DNA of 64,000 nt from JBBROS01 sp965260935 (GCA_965260935.1 CBDHCB010000001.1:62001-126000), one strand, 5' to 3'. Positions 52,972 through 61,820 are shown, numbered from the stretch's first letter. Translations and numbers: made by a program. The notes: generated by a model not told the origin, from the sequence alone.

Positions 52972-54203
52972 GCGGCGCCGCCCCGCTCGACCGCGGCGAC
53001 AGCCGCGTCCGCCACGATGAAGGGGTCGGCGGCGCGGTCCGCTCCTTCGTCGACCGCGTCCGCTCCGGCGACCTCGGCTCCTTGCCGGTCATCGTCGGCC
53101 TCGCCGTGATCTGGACGGCGTTCCAGAGCCTGAACCCGGTGTTCCTGTCGAGCAGCAACCTCGTCAACCTGCTGTTCGACTGCTCCACCACCGGCGTCAT
53201 CGCGCTCGGCATCGTTTGCATCCTGATGATTGGCGAGATCGACCTATCCGTCGGCTCGATGAGCGGCTTCGCGTCCGCCCTTGTCGGCGTGCTGTGGGTC
53301 AACGCTGGCGTTCCCGTCGTGCTCGCCATCCTCGCCGCCCTCGTCGTCGGCGTGCTGATCGGCTCCGTCTATGCCGTGCTGTTTAACCGGCTCGGCATGC
53401 CGAGCTTCGTGTCCACCCTCTCCGGCTTGCTCGCCATCCTCGGCCTGCAACTCTACATTCTCGGCTCCACCGGCTCGATCAACCTGCCTTACGGCTCCCC
53501 GGTGGTGAACTTCGGCCAAACGCTCGTGATGCAGCCGTTGGTCGCTTACGCCCTCATCGCCGTTGCCGGCATCGCCTTGTTCACGACCAGCTACGCCAAC
53601 GCCGCCCGGCGCAGGAAGGCCGGGCTGTCGCCGCCCTCGGTCGCCGGGCTGCTGCTGCGCGCCGTCGTCGTCACCGCCGCCCTCGAAGCCATCGCATTCT
53701 ATCTCAACCAGGCCCGCGGCGTGCCGTGGATGTTCACCTTCTTCGTCGCCCTTGTCATCGCTATGAACTACGCCCTCAAACGCACGCAATGGGGCCGCTC
53801 CATGACCGCTGTCGGCGGCAATCGCGAGGCCGCCCGCCGCGCCGGCATCAACGTTCGCCGCATCACCACTAGCGCTTTCGTCCTGTGCTCCACCCTGGCC
53901 GCCGTTGGCGGCGTGCTCGCCGCTGCCCGCCTCGCCTCCGCCAGCCAGCAGGCCGGCACCGGCGACGTCAACCTCAACGCCATCGCCGCCGCCGTGATCG
54001 GCGGCACCAGCCTGTTCGGCGGCCGCGGCAACGCCTACTCCGCCCTGCTCGGCATCATCGTCATCCAGTCGATCTCGAGCGGCCTGACCCTGCTCGATCT
54101 GTCATCCTCGCTGCGCTACATGATCACCGGTGGCGTGCTCGCCGTCGCGGTCATCGTCGACTCACTGGCCCGTCGCTCCCGCGTGTCGCATGGCCGGGCG
54201 TGA
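52968..54203 (+). CDS. sugar ABC transporter permease (XylH/RbsC-like)
   Basis: A 411-residue integral membrane protein with about 10-11 helices. GIVCILMIGEIDLSVGSMSG is the family signature for CUT2 permeases. NRLGMPSFVSTLSGLLAILG and MTAVGGNREAARRAGINVRR (the EAA-like coupling loop) and SLFGGRGNAYSALLGIIVIQ confirm it. The N-terminal 30 residues are soluble. GTG start from the overlap with the ATPase stop. The IS6 follows 55 bp later, so any downstream sugar-catabolic genes have been cut off. Confidence 0.9.
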   Translation: MSGAAPLDRGDSRVRHDEGVGGAVRSFVDRVRSGDLGSLPVIVGLAVIWTAFQSLNPVFLSSSNLVNLLFDCSTTGVIALGIVCILMIGEIDLSVGSMSGFASALVGVLWVNAGVPVVLAILAALVVGVLIGSVYAVLFNRLGMPSFVSTLSGLLAILGLQLYILGSTGSINLPYGSPVVNFGQTLVMQPLVAYALIAVAGIALFTTSYANAARRRKAGLSPPSVAGLLLRAVVVTAALEAIAFYLNQARGVPWMFTFFVALVIAMNYALKRTQWGRSMTAVGGNREAARRAGINVRRITTSAFVLCSTLAAVGGVLAAARLASASQQAGTGDVNLNAIAAAVIGGTSLFGGRGNAYSALLGIIVIQSISSGLTLLDLSSSLRYMITGGVLAVAVIVDSLARRSRVSHGRA

Positions 54204-54306
54204 AGCTGGTCGCGTTCGACACGATGCTGGTGCATGGAGCTGACAAAGGCCGGCGATGGCATTGTCAGGTTGGCGCTCTTGGTCGCGCCGTGGCAGCCTG
54301 TTTGGA

Positions 54307-55020
54307 ATGAGAAGCTCCAATCCCTATCGCGGTTTCCGCTACCCGGCCGAGGTGATCCAGCACGCGGTGTGGCTGTATCACTGTTTCAGCCTCAGCCTGC
54401 GCGACGTTGAACTGATCCTGGCCGCTCGGGGGATCGTGGTCAGCTACGAGACCGTCCGCGAGTGGGGCCTGCGCTTCGGCCGGTTGTTCGCCAACGAGCT
54501 GAAGCGGCACCGGCCACGGCCCGGCGACAAATGGCATTTGGATGAGGTGTTCATCCGCATTCGGGGTAGGCTGCATTACCTCTGGCGTGCGGTCGACCAG
54601 AGCGGCCACGTGCTCGACATCCTCGTGCAGAGCCGGCGCAATGCCAAGGCGGCCAAGCGATTCTTCCGCAAGCTTCTACGCGGCCTACAATACGTGCCAC
54701 GGGTGATCGTGACCGACAAGCTGCGCAGCTACGGCGCGGCCAAGCGCGAGATCCTGCCCGGCGTCGAGCACCGGCAGAGCCGTTATCTCAACAATAGGGC
54801 CGAGGTGTCGCATCAACCGACGCGACGACGAGAACGGCAGATGCAGCGGTTCAAGTCACCGCGCCATGCGCAGCGCTTCCTCTCGGCCCATAGCCGCATC
54901 CACAACCATTTCCAACTCCGCCGTCACCGCCTCACCACCGCCCAACACCGTGCTGCTCGCGATCGCGCCTTTCGCACCTGGCGCGATCGCGAGCAGCACG
55001 GTGTTGCCGCCACGGCGTAA
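54307..55020 (+). CDS. IS6 family transposase
   Basis: A 237-residue protein: SNPYRGFRYPAEVIQHAVWL (start of HTH), GIVVSYETVREWGLRFGRLF, DDE core KWHLDEVFIRIRGRLHYLWR, RVIVTDKLRSYGAAKREILP and NNRAEVSHQPTRRRERQMQR. The C-terminal ten residues (DREQHGVAATA) differ from the truncated copy (REVAGVAAAV) because an inverted copy of an upstream 27-bp segment has replaced the sequence. Core residues are intact, so it may still be active. Confidence 0.9.
   Translation: MRSSNPYRGFRYPAEVIQHAVWLYHCFSLSLRDVELILAARGIVVSYETVREWGLRFGRLFANELKRHRPRPGDKWHLDEVFIRIRGRLHYLWRAVDQSGHVLDILVQSRRNAKAAKRFFRKLLRGLQYVPRVIVTDKLRSYGAAKREILPGVEHRQSRYLNNRAEVSHQPTRRRERQMQRFKSPRHAQRFLSAHSRIHNHFQLRRHRLTTAQHRAARDRAFRTWRDREQHGVAATA
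54943..55006. repeat. 27-bp perfect inverted repeat inside the IS6 transposase gene
   Basis: 54943-54969 (caacaccgtgctgctcgcga then tcgcgcc) is the exact reverse complement of 54980-55006, separated by a 10-bp loop (tttcgcacct). It lies within the last 26 codons of the transposase. Confidence 0.9.
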
Positions 55021-55075
55021 ACTCGGCCCCCGCTTCGGGCAACCGCCGGTCCTTCACGCTCAACCTGACAACGCC

Positions 55076-55252
55076 CCGCGCGCGGCCAGGATGGTCTCGA
55101 CGTCGCGCAGGCTGAGGCTGAAGCAATGATACAGCCAGACCGCGTGCTCGATCACCTCGGCCGGGAAGCGGAAGCCGCGATAGGGGTTGGGCGCCGTCAT
55201 CATGCCAGACACGTTGCCACGACCCGACCGGACCCGCCAACATGACAACGCC
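55076..55252 (-). pseudogene. IS6 transposase N-terminal fragment and element end
   Basis: From ATG 55200 the minus strand reads MTAPNPYRGFRFPAEVIEHA then VWLYHCFSLSLRDVETILAA, where it meets the right end of the complete IS6. The outer terminal repeat gccaacatgacaacgcc (55236-55252) survives. Only about 40 codons remain. Confidence 0.8.
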
Positions 55253-55582
55253 GTGCGGATGCTGGCGGCAGATGTGCTGACGGAGCTGGGCTACGCGGTG
55301 GTCGAGGCCGAGGACGGGGCGTCGGGGCTGGAGGTTCTGCGCTCCAAGACGCGCGTAGACCTGCTGGTCACCGATGTAGGGCTGCCCGGCGGCATGAACG
55401 GGCGCCAGGTTGCCGACGCTGCCCGCGCCCTGCGGCCCGGGCTGAAGGTGCTGTTCATCACCGGCTATGCCGAGACCGCCGTGCTCAGCCATGGCCACCT
55501 GGAGCCTGGCATGCACGTGCTGACCAAGCCCTTCGCCATGGAGGCGCTCGCCACCCGCGTCAAGGAACTGATCGGCCGGTAG
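55253..55582 (+). pseudogene. receiver domain of a hybrid sensor kinase, 5' part lost
   Basis: Reads VRMLAADVLTELGYAVVEAE, VDLLVTDVGLPGGMNGRQVA (phospho-acceptor Asp), KVLFITGYAETAVLSHGHLE and VLTKPFAMEALATRVKELIG (Lys). The first beta strand with its acidic pair is missing; the codons begin right at the IS6 end. Receivers of this type are usually the C-terminal domain of PAS hybrid kinases. The 205 bp after it hold nothing recognised. Confidence 0.8.
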
Positions 55583-55789
55583 CGGTAGCCAGGCTGGACG
55601 GGCAAAGGTTCAACTCACCGAAACGCCGTCATAGCCCTGTCAGCTTGACGTTGCCGAACTGCCCTACTCCGCGGATAAAGCACGCATCCAGAAGCACTGC
55701 ATAACGACGATTATGGTGCTGATGGTGGGGGCGTGAGGTAAACAGGCGGCGCGGCATTACGTCAAAATTTAGCTAACAACCCTCTAACT

Positions 55790-57676
55790 TTATCCCGAGA
55801 CCAGGGCGGAACTGACGCGGGCGGCGCAAACCGGCTGTGAGCGCCGCTGCGACTTTGGCCGGGCGACAGAAGGCGAGGCCGCCGATGCGGGCGGCACCCA
55901 GGCATCGATCGGCGTAAAACGCGGCCCGAGCCAGTCCCGGCGCCAGAGCGCGAACGCTTCCGGCGCCATCGGGCGGCCAAACAGGTAGCCTTGTCCCTCG
56001 TCGCAGCCGGCCCCCTCGACGTGATCCAAAGCCTCCCTGGTCTCGACGCCCTCGGCCACCACCCGGTAGCCGAAGTCGTGGGCCAAGGACGCCATCGTGG
56101 CAACCAGCGTGCGCTTGCGCGCGTCGGCCGCAAGGTCGCGCACGAACGACTGGTCGATCTTGATCACGTGCGCGGGCAGGCGCTGGAGGTAGGCGAGGCT
56201 GCTATACCCGGTCCCGAAATCGTCGATGGCCAGACGGGTTCCGGTGCCCGCGATGCTTGCAAGCATCCCCAACGCCTGCTCCGCGTCATCCATGAAGGCG
56301 CTCTCCGTCACCTCGAGTTCCAGGCTGCCGGCCGCGAGCGCGTGCCGCGCCAGGCCGTCCGCCACGCGCTCGGCAAAGTCGTGTTCCAGCAGGTTGGTTG
56401 CCGAGACGTTCACCGAGAGATGCAAGGACAGGCCCGCATCGCGCCAGGCAGCGAGCTGCGCCAAGGCAGCGTCAAGCACCCAGCCGGTCGCCGCCCGCGC
56501 CATCTGGGTCCGCTCCACCAGCGGCATGAACTCACCCGGCGAGACCACGCCAAGGCTCGGGTGGGTCCACCGCAGCAAGGCCTCGGCGCCGATGCAGGCG
56601 CCGGACGCAAGATCGATCCGCGGCTGATACACCAGCCGTAGCTGGTCTTTGTCTTCAAGGGCGGCTCCGAACGCATCGAGCAGCGCGAAGCGGCGCTGGT
56701 GCGCCGTGTCCCGGTCCGGCGAGTAGAAGCTGACTTTGGCCTCCGTCCCGCGCGCGTCCTGTGCGGCGCTGTGAGCGGTCCGGAGCACGTCGCGGGCCGA
56801 CGTCGCGCCCAGCGCGAACGGGGCCACGCCGATCGACGTCGTGGTGACGAAACGCGAAGCCGCGAGGCCCCGAACTTCACGCAGCGTCCGGGTCAGCAAA
56901 GCAGCGTAATCCTGTTCCTTGACCCCGGGCGACGCGAGCAGCACGAACTGCGTCGGAGCCACGTGGTAGGCTTTGCGCGCCGGGCCGATTGCTGCGCGGA
57001 TCGTCCGCGCCGCCTCGTTGACCATGTCGTCGAAGTAGCCCGGGCCCATGACCCGCACCACGTTGTCGAGCTGCTCCGGACTGGCGAGGTCGATCAGCAC
57101 GGCGAGCCGGCGCTCCCCTGGAGATCCCTCCCTGGCCAAGTCGTCGAGGTCCTCGATGAACTGGGTGCGGTTCGGCAGGCCGCTGAGGGGTTCAACGCGG
57201 CCGAACGCGTGCTGCAGCTCGATCTGCGCCATCACCATGGCCGCGAGGTCCGCCAGCGACGCCAGCTCGGACTCGGTCGCCTGCCGTGGCTCTGTGCCCA
57301 GGACGCACATGGCTCCGAGGCCAAATCCCTCGTGCGTCGTCAGCGGCGCGCCTGCGTAGAAGCGCACGCCGTTGCGGGCGAGATGGCTATCGCTGTAGTG
57401 GGGATCCGCGAGCAGGTCCGGGATGACCAGGAGGTCGGCGCTCTCCGCCACTTGGGCGCACGGGGCCTTGTCCCGCGGGATGGAGGTATGTTCAACCCCG
57501 ATGCGTGACTTGAACCATTGCCGGTCGTGATCGGTGAGCGAGACGGCGGCGATCGGCAAGCCGAAGAGCTGGCCGGCCATGCGGGTGATGCGGTCGAACG
57601 CCTCGCCCGGCGGCGTGTCGAGCAGATCGAGCCGGCGCAGCGCGTCGAGGCGTGCCTCTTCTGTTCGGTCGGTCAT
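55790..57676 (-). CDS. GAF - degenerate GGDEF - EAL protein (c-di-GMP phosphodiesterase)
   Basis: A 628-residue protein without membrane segments. Residues 20-155: GAF domain (WFKSRIGVEHTSIPRDKAPC; GVRFYAGAPLTTHEGFGLGA). Residues 160-320: GGDEF-like fold starting LSGLPNRTQFIEDLDDLARE, but the GG[D/E]EF signature is APTQF, so no cyclase activity is expected. Residues 335-585: EAL domain with EALLRW, VNVSATNLLEHDFAERVADG, LELEVTESAFMDDAEQALGM, LAIDDFGTGYSSLAYLQRLP, VIKIDQSFVRDLA and VAEGVETREAL, i.e. all metal and catalytic residues. The C-terminal 50 residues are disordered. It should hydrolyse c-di-GMP under control of a GAF signal. Confidence 0.92.
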   Translation of the reverse strand: MTDRTEEARLDALRRLDLLDTPPGEAFDRITRMAGQLFGLPIAAVSLTDHDRQWFKSRIGVEHTSIPRDKAPCAQVAESADLLVIPDLLADPHYSDSHLARNGVRFYAGAPLTTHEGFGLGAMCVLGTEPRQATESELASLADLAAMVMAQIELQHAFGRVEPLSGLPNRTQFIEDLDDLAREGSPGERRLAVLIDLASPEQLDNVVRVMGPGYFDDMVNEAARTIRAAIGPARKAYHVAPTQFVLLASPGVKEQDYAALLTRTLREVRGLAASRFVTTTSIGVAPFALGATSARDVLRTAHSAAQDARGTEAKVSFYSPDRDTAHQRRFALLDAFGAALEDKDQLRLVYQPRIDLASGACIGAEALLRWTHPSLGVVSPGEFMPLVERTQMARAATGWVLDAALAQLAAWRDAGLSLHLSVNVSATNLLEHDFAERVADGLARHALAAGSLELEVTESAFMDDAEQALGMLASIAGTGTRLAIDDFGTGYSSLAYLQRLPAHVIKIDQSFVRDLAADARKRTLVATMASLAHDFGYRVVAEGVETREALDHVEGAGCDEGQGYLFGRPMAPEAFALWRRDWLGPRFTPIDAWVPPASAASPSVARPKSQRRSQPVCAARVSSALVSG

Positions 57677-57818
57677 CAGGTTCTCATTCAGCCCAGGGAC
57701 AATCCAGAATGGAAGAAGATCATGCTCCCATTAACGTTGCATGAACGTGCGAGTGGCGCCTTCAGGCGCCTGCAGCATGATGGCGGGCGCGATCCCGGGC
57801 GGCCTGACTGCCGGTTCG

Positions 57819-58145
57819 TTACTCCGCGAACACGTCGCATAGCCGTGCCAGGGTCATACGCAACGTTGCCCGCTCTACGTTGCCGAGCCGGCGCACCAGG
57901 CGTTGCTTGTCCAAGGTGCGGAGCTGGTCGAGCAGGATCAGCCCGGCCTGGCCCTGGAAGCGCACCGGAACCCGGAACGGCGCGGGGCGGCTGCCGGTGG
58001 TCATCGGGGCCACCATCGCCGTGCGCAGGTGGTCGTGCATTTCGGGCGGCGAGATGACCAGGCAGGGCCGGGTCTTCTGGATCTCGCTGCCGACCGTGGG
58101 ATCAAGTGCCGCGAGCCAGACCTCGCCGCGCGCGACCGCGGGCAT
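57819..58145 (-). CDS. MazF/PemK-type endoribonuclease toxin
   Basis: A 108-residue protein: VARGEVWLAALDPTVGSEIQ then KTRPCLVISPPEMHD, the strand-loop with the catalytic Arg of MazF, MVAPMTTGSRPAPFRVPVRF and GLILLDQLRTLDKQRLVRRL. ATG 58145 lies 14 bp after the antitoxin stop; longer starts would overlap the antitoxin gene and add a non-homologous tail. Cleaves RNA when free of antitoxin. 140 bp without features separate it from the EAL gene. Confidence 0.9.
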   Translation of the reverse strand: MPAVARGEVWLAALDPTVGSEIQKTRPCLVISPPEMHDHLRTAMVAPMTTGSRPAPFRVPVRFQGQAGLILLDQLRTLDKQRLVRRLGNVERATLRMTLARLCDVFAE

Positions 58146-58159
58146 CGGCCGGGCCGGGC

Positions 58160-58414
58160 CTACCATTGCAGGTCGGCATCGTCCTCGTTGCCGAACAGGG
58201 GCCATGCGGGCGCATCGTCGCCGGCCTCGGCGAGCTGTCGCGCCGCCTCAGCCCAGCCCGCGCGGGGGTGCGCAGGCGCCGGCGCCAGGACCAGGCGCCC
58301 CGCCTCAACGGCGAGGTCAAGGCTGTCGCCGGCCGTGACCCCGAGCTGGGCCAGAACCGGCTTGGGGATGATGACCCCGGACGAGTTGCCCATTCGGCGG
58401 AGCTGGGCGCGCAT
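58160..58414 (-). CDS. MazE/AbrB-type antitoxin
   Basis: An 84-residue protein. The N-terminal 45 residues (LRRMGNSSGVIIPKPVLAQL then GVTAGDSLDLAVEAGRLVLA) are an AbrB/SpoVT swapped-hairpin DNA-binding domain. The acidic C-terminus (EAGDDAPAWPLFGNEDDADL) is the toxin-wrapping segment. It is first in the operon with the MazF-like gene. A palindrome just upstream (58432-58454) is the likely autorepression site. Confidence 0.9.
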   Translation of the reverse strand: MRAQLRRMGNSSGVIIPKPVLAQLGVTAGDSLDLAVEAGRLVLAPAPAHPRAGWAEAARQLAEAGDDAPAWPLFGNEDDADLQW

Positions 58415-58431
58415 GGCGGGCTGACCTTCTG

Positions 58432-58454
58432 TGTGGCAACATTGTTATGCCACA
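58432..58454 (-). promoter_or_regulatory. putative MazEF operator
   Basis: tgtggca-(9 bp)-tgccaca, perfect 7-bp arms, 18 bp upstream of the antitoxin start on the minus strand. This is the position expected for binding by the AbrB-type antitoxin. Confidence 0.5.
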
Positions 58455-58578
58455 GCGTCCGCGACGTGCCAACGGCGTTGTTCCGGCCTGTGATAGATAG
58501 GGCAGGCACCATACTCGAATTACCCGATGGTGCGGCGCAGCGTGGCGCCCGGCTGGTGACTGTGCCATAGCTTCCGCC

Positions 58579-59169
58579 ATGGACGTCCTCGATCCCGCCC
58601 ATACCGCCCTGGTCGTCATCGACGTGCAGCGCGCCTTCGACCTGTGGGAGGCGGCCGGCAGGCACCGGAACAACCCGAACGCCGTGGCCCGCGTCGCGGA
58701 CCTGCTCGCCGCCTTCCGGGCAGCCCATGCGCCCGTCTTCCACGTCCGCCACCGCAGCACCAGGCCCGGGTCCTCGTTCGCCTCGGACGGTCCTGGTTAC
58801 CCGGTGAAGGAGGAGGCGCGCGAGCTGGCGGGCGAGCCGGTCGTGGTGAAGGAGGTGAACAGCGCCTTCATCGGCACGGACCTGGAGACCCGGTTGCACG
58901 CGGCCGACGTGCGCTCGGTGGTAATCTGCGGGGCCACCACGAACCACTGCGTCGAGACCACCGCCCGCATGGCGGGCAACCTGGGTTTCGACACCTGGCT
59001 CGCGCGCGACGCGACCTGGACGTTCGACCGCACCGGCCCAGATGGGGACGAGCACGCGGCTGAGGCGATCCACGCCATGACCCTTTCCAACCTCAACGAT
59101 GAGTTTGCCTGTATCGCAACGGCGGCCGAGATTGCCGGGGCGTTGCAGGCGCCCGCGCAAGCGGCGTAG
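58579..59169 (+). CDS. isochorismatase family (cysteine) hydrolase
   Basis: A 196-residue protein with a complete catalytic triad: TALVVIDVQRAFDLWEAAGR (Asp), GEPVVVKEVNSAFIGTDLET (Lys) and VVICGATTNHCVETTARMAG (Cys). This is the nicotinamidase/N-carbamoylsarcosine amidase superfamily. Cytoplasmic, no signal. It stands alone after the MazEF operon on the opposite strand. A role in amide hydrolysis is likely but the substrate is unknown. Confidence 0.9.
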   Translation: MDVLDPAHTALVVIDVQRAFDLWEAAGRHRNNPNAVARVADLLAAFRAAHAPVFHVRHRSTRPGSSFASDGPGYPVKEEARELAGEPVVVKEVNSAFIGTDLETRLHAADVRSVVICGATTNHCVETTARMAGNLGFDTWLARDATWTFDRTGPDGDEHAAEAIHAMTLSNLNDEFACIATAAEIAGALQAPAQAA

Positions 59170-59294
59170 GCGCCCGGCCCAAGCACCAGGAACCGTCCAG
59201 CAGCCTCTGCCACTCGTCGAACGATACCTCGGGGTGAAGGCGGCGCTCTTGCCATAACCGGCGTTAGACGATGGTGCGTGTGTAGGCGCAAAGC

Positions 59295-60763
59295 TAAACT
59301 GTCCCCTGTTTGCAAAGCAGAAATGTCAGGCTTCCCGGACGTTGATCTGACCGGGAGAGCGGGTTGTGGGCTGGGTGATGATGAGCAAGCGCGACATACA
59401 GCGTATCGAGACGCTGTCCGAAGTTGCATCCGGCCGCCGCACGGTCGCGCAGGCGGCGGCACTGCTGTCGATGACGCCGCGGCATGTGCGCCGCCTGTTG
59501 CGGCGGCTGCAGGCCGGCGGTGGCGCGGCGCTGGCGCACACGGCGCGCGGCCGGCCGGCCAACAACCAGATCGCTGCGGGTGTGCGCGAGCAGGCACTCG
59601 CGCTGATACGGGACCAATACGCCGATTTCGGCCCAACCCTGGCCGTGGAGGCGTTGACGCAGCGGCATGGGCTTTCGGTGTCGCGCGAGACGCTGCGCGC
59701 CTGGATGGCGGATGCTGGCCTTTGGCTGTCGCGCACGCAGCGCCGTCGCTTCCACCAACCTCGGCTGCGCCGTGAACGGTGTGGCGAGCTGGTGCAGGTT
59801 GACGGCAGCGAGCACCGCTGGTTCGAGGAGCGCGGACCGCCTTGCACGCTGCTGGTGTTCATCGACGACGCCACGGGCCGGCTGATGCAGCTCTGGTTTG
59901 TTGAAAGCGAAAGCACGGCCGCTTACTTTACGGCGCTGCGCGGTTACCTCGAGGCGCACGGCCGCCCGGTGGCCTTCTACTCCGACAAGCACACGGTTTT
60001 TCGCGTGGCCAAGGCTGACGCAAAGGGTGGCCAGGGCATGACCCAGTTTGGTCGGGCGCTGGGCGAATTGAACATCGACATCCTCTGCGCCGACACGCCG
60101 CAAGCGAAGGGGCGGGTTGAACGCGTGAACCGCACCTTGCAGGACCGGCTGGTCAAGGCGCTGCGCCTGGCTGGCATCGCCGCCATGGAGACCGGCAACG
60201 CCTTCCTCCCGGGCTTCACCGAGCGCTTCAACGCCCGTTTCGCGGTCACGCCGGCCCACCCAAGCGACCTGCACCGGCCGCTGGACCTCTCGCCGGGGCG
60301 GCTCGACGACATTCTGTGCCGCCGCGAGCTGCGCCATGTGGGTCAGCAGCTCACCCTGACTTACGACCGTAAGCTGCTCATTCTGGCGCGCAACGGCGTC
60401 ACGGAGGCGATCGCCGGGGCGTATGTCGAGGTTTACCATTATCCCGACGATCGGCTGGACATCCGCTGGCAGGGCCACTCCCTGCCCTACAGCGCGTTCG
60501 ACAAGGAGCAGCGGGTTGGGCAGGGCGACATCGTCGAGAACAAGCGGCTGACGGCGGCCCTGACCCTGGTCAAGGCGCAGCAGGAGGCCCAGCGCCCGTC
60601 GCCGCGTGTGCGGACGAACAGCGAGGCTGGAGGCTACCAGGCCCGACCAAGACGGCGGGCCAGCCCGCCCGGCGCCACTCCGCCTACGGCTGCGCCGCGC
60701 TGAGCGGGCTGGCAGGACATTTCAGCTTTGCACGCCAGCGGACATTTCTGTCCGGTTGCAACA
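59295..60763 (+). mobile_element. IS1202-type (ISNCY) element with 20-bp target duplication
   Basis: Flanked by tgcgtgtgtaggcgcaaagc at 59275-59294 and again at 60764-60783, a 20-bp direct repeat. Long target duplications are typical of the IS1202 group. The inner ends share inverted segments (tgcaaagcagaaatgtcagg on the left, a near match reversed on the right). Confidence 0.85.
59381..60703 (+). CDS. ISNCY/IS1202-group transposase
   Basis: A 440-residue protein: HTH region SEVASGRRTVAQAAALLSMT then PRHVRRLLRRLQ, and a DDE core GELVQVDGSEHRWFEERGPP (Asp), AFYSDKHTVFRVAKAD (Asp) and QAKGRVERVNRTLQDRLVKA (Glu). Of several in-frame starts (GTG 59366, ATG 59378, ATG 59381) the last begins MSKRDIQRIE, the usual N-terminus. 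Complete, probably active. Confidence 0.9.
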   Translation: MSKRDIQRIETLSEVASGRRTVAQAAALLSMTPRHVRRLLRRLQAGGGAALAHTARGRPANNQIAAGVREQALALIRDQYADFGPTLAVEALTQRHGLSVSRETLRAWMADAGLWLSRTQRRRFHQPRLRRERCGELVQVDGSEHRWFEERGPPCTLLVFIDDATGRLMQLWFVESESTAAYFTALRGYLEAHGRPVAFYSDKHTVFRVAKADAKGGQGMTQFGRALGELNIDILCADTPQAKGRVERVNRTLQDRLVKALRLAGIAAMETGNAFLPGFTERFNARFAVTPAHPSDLHRPLDLSPGRLDDILCRRELRHVGQQLTLTYDRKLLILARNGVTEAIAGAYVEVYHYPDDRLDIRWQGHSLPYSAFDKEQRVGQGDIVENKRLTAALTLVKAQQEAQRPSPRVRTNSEAGGYQARPRRRASPPGATPPTAAPR

Positions 60764-60783
60764 TGCGTGTGTAGGCGCAAAGC

Positions 60784-61174
60784 GAGCGCGGCCTAGCACT
60801 TGGCCCCCGGATTCTAGGGATAACTGCCGCGGCCCGGATTGGAATCACGGCTCGGCTCGCCTGATTGAGCTACGACCGCAGCGAGTGGACAGCGGACATG
60901 GGCATCATCCAACATCACTGCTGTGAGCCGCAAAGTAACACGGAGCGGCTTACCAGAATCAGTTGCTGCACCGTGGGTCTAAAGGATCCCAGGGGCGAAA
61001 TCCGTCTTGACAGGTTCCAGAGCCGCTTACGCTGGCGTCTTACAACGGCTATGGCAATCCGTATGAGACATGAAAAGTGTCTCGCGCAGTTGCCTTGCTG
61101 GGGTGTCCTAGAACGACACGCTACTTTGCGGCTCGCAGCAGTGATGTTGGATCACCTCCTGGAAGGAAGGTCAC
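60784..61174. other. 390-bp stretch without a supported gene
   Basis: No reading frame with family features, no clear promoter or terminator. It ends with the Shine-Dalgarno ggaaggaagg of the next gene. Confidence 0.4.
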
Positions 61175-61495
61175 ATGCGCCTAACCACGACCATGGCCAT
61201 CGCGGTGCTAGCCCTGGCGCCGGCCGTCAGCTTGTTCGACTTGGCCAAGGCAGCAGAACCGCTGCACATCGAAGTCTGTCCATCACGCGACAAGGCTGAA
61301 CAGGCCCGGCAGAGCAACGGCAGCCTGTCACCGGACGGGTGCCGAACCGTAACAGTCACGCGCGTCGACTCGCCAGCCGGTCCAATGTGCGCCATGAAGT
61401 TCGGCGAGAGCAAGTCAGGCGTTATCGGACAGATTACCAGCGCAGTCGAGACGACTGAGTGGTGGACGGCCTGCAGCAATCTGCGGGCTCCGTAA
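61175..61495 (+). CDS. small secreted Cys-containing protein, unknown function
   Basis: A 106-residue protein with a Sec signal peptide (MRLTTTMAIAVLALAPAVSL, cleavage likely after AKA near residue 27). The mature part of about 79 residues has four Cys (EVCPSR, DGCRTV, PMCAMK, TACSN), which would allow two disulphides in the periplasm. Good Shine-Dalgarno ggaaggaagg. No family recognised. The next gene is 325 bp away with no feature in between. Confidence 0.65.
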   Translation: MRLTTTMAIAVLALAPAVSLFDLAKAAEPLHIEVCPSRDKAEQARQSNGSLSPDGCRTVTVTRVDSPAGPMCAMKFGESKSGVIGQITSAVETTEWWTACSNLRAP

Positions 61496-61820
61496 GGGTT
61501 CCTTTCGCAGCCGCTTGTCCGCCCGGTGCAGTGGAGCACGCAGGGGTAAGTTTGGCATAAGAGGGCATAGCGTCGGGTGTCATCTAGACAACGCTAAGCC
61601 TGAACGGGTGCAAGGAACGTTGATTTCATTCATCTGTCCCGCAATCGCCCGCTCTCTGGACGGCTGCAGCAAATACGCTACGGCGCTGCAGGCGCAGGTG
61701 GTGCTGTAACCAATTGCGCAGCCTGCCAGGACTGAGCACGAAGGCGGCGACCGTGACACGAGCTATCGCTGCATCGCGATCGCGCGACGCCAGACATCGG
61801 CAAAAGCTTCGGAGCACGCA
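61496..61820. other. 325-bp gap
   Basis: Between the small secreted protein and the DUF421 gene I see no supported gene, repeat or RNA; only short unconvincing open frames. Confidence 0.4.

Larger units (their letters stand above)
54258..55075 (+). mobile_element. IS6-family element, complete (818 bp)
   Basis: Inverted repeats ggcattgtcaggttgg (left, 54258) and, reversed, ggcgttgtcaggttg (right, to 55075) with the usual IS6 length. The right end directly joins a second, truncated IS6 in inverted orientation (55076-55252). Confidence 0.85.

Noticed and set aside
55060..55248. independent small gene on the minus strand
   Set aside because: It is the IS6 transposase N-terminus cut by the end of the adjoining IS6; the final codons come from that end.
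61149..61159. ggatcacctcc resembling the 3' end of 16S rRNA
   Set aside because: Only this 11-bp match; no upstream 16S sequence. The same short string also occurs inside the MITE copies, so chance is enough.
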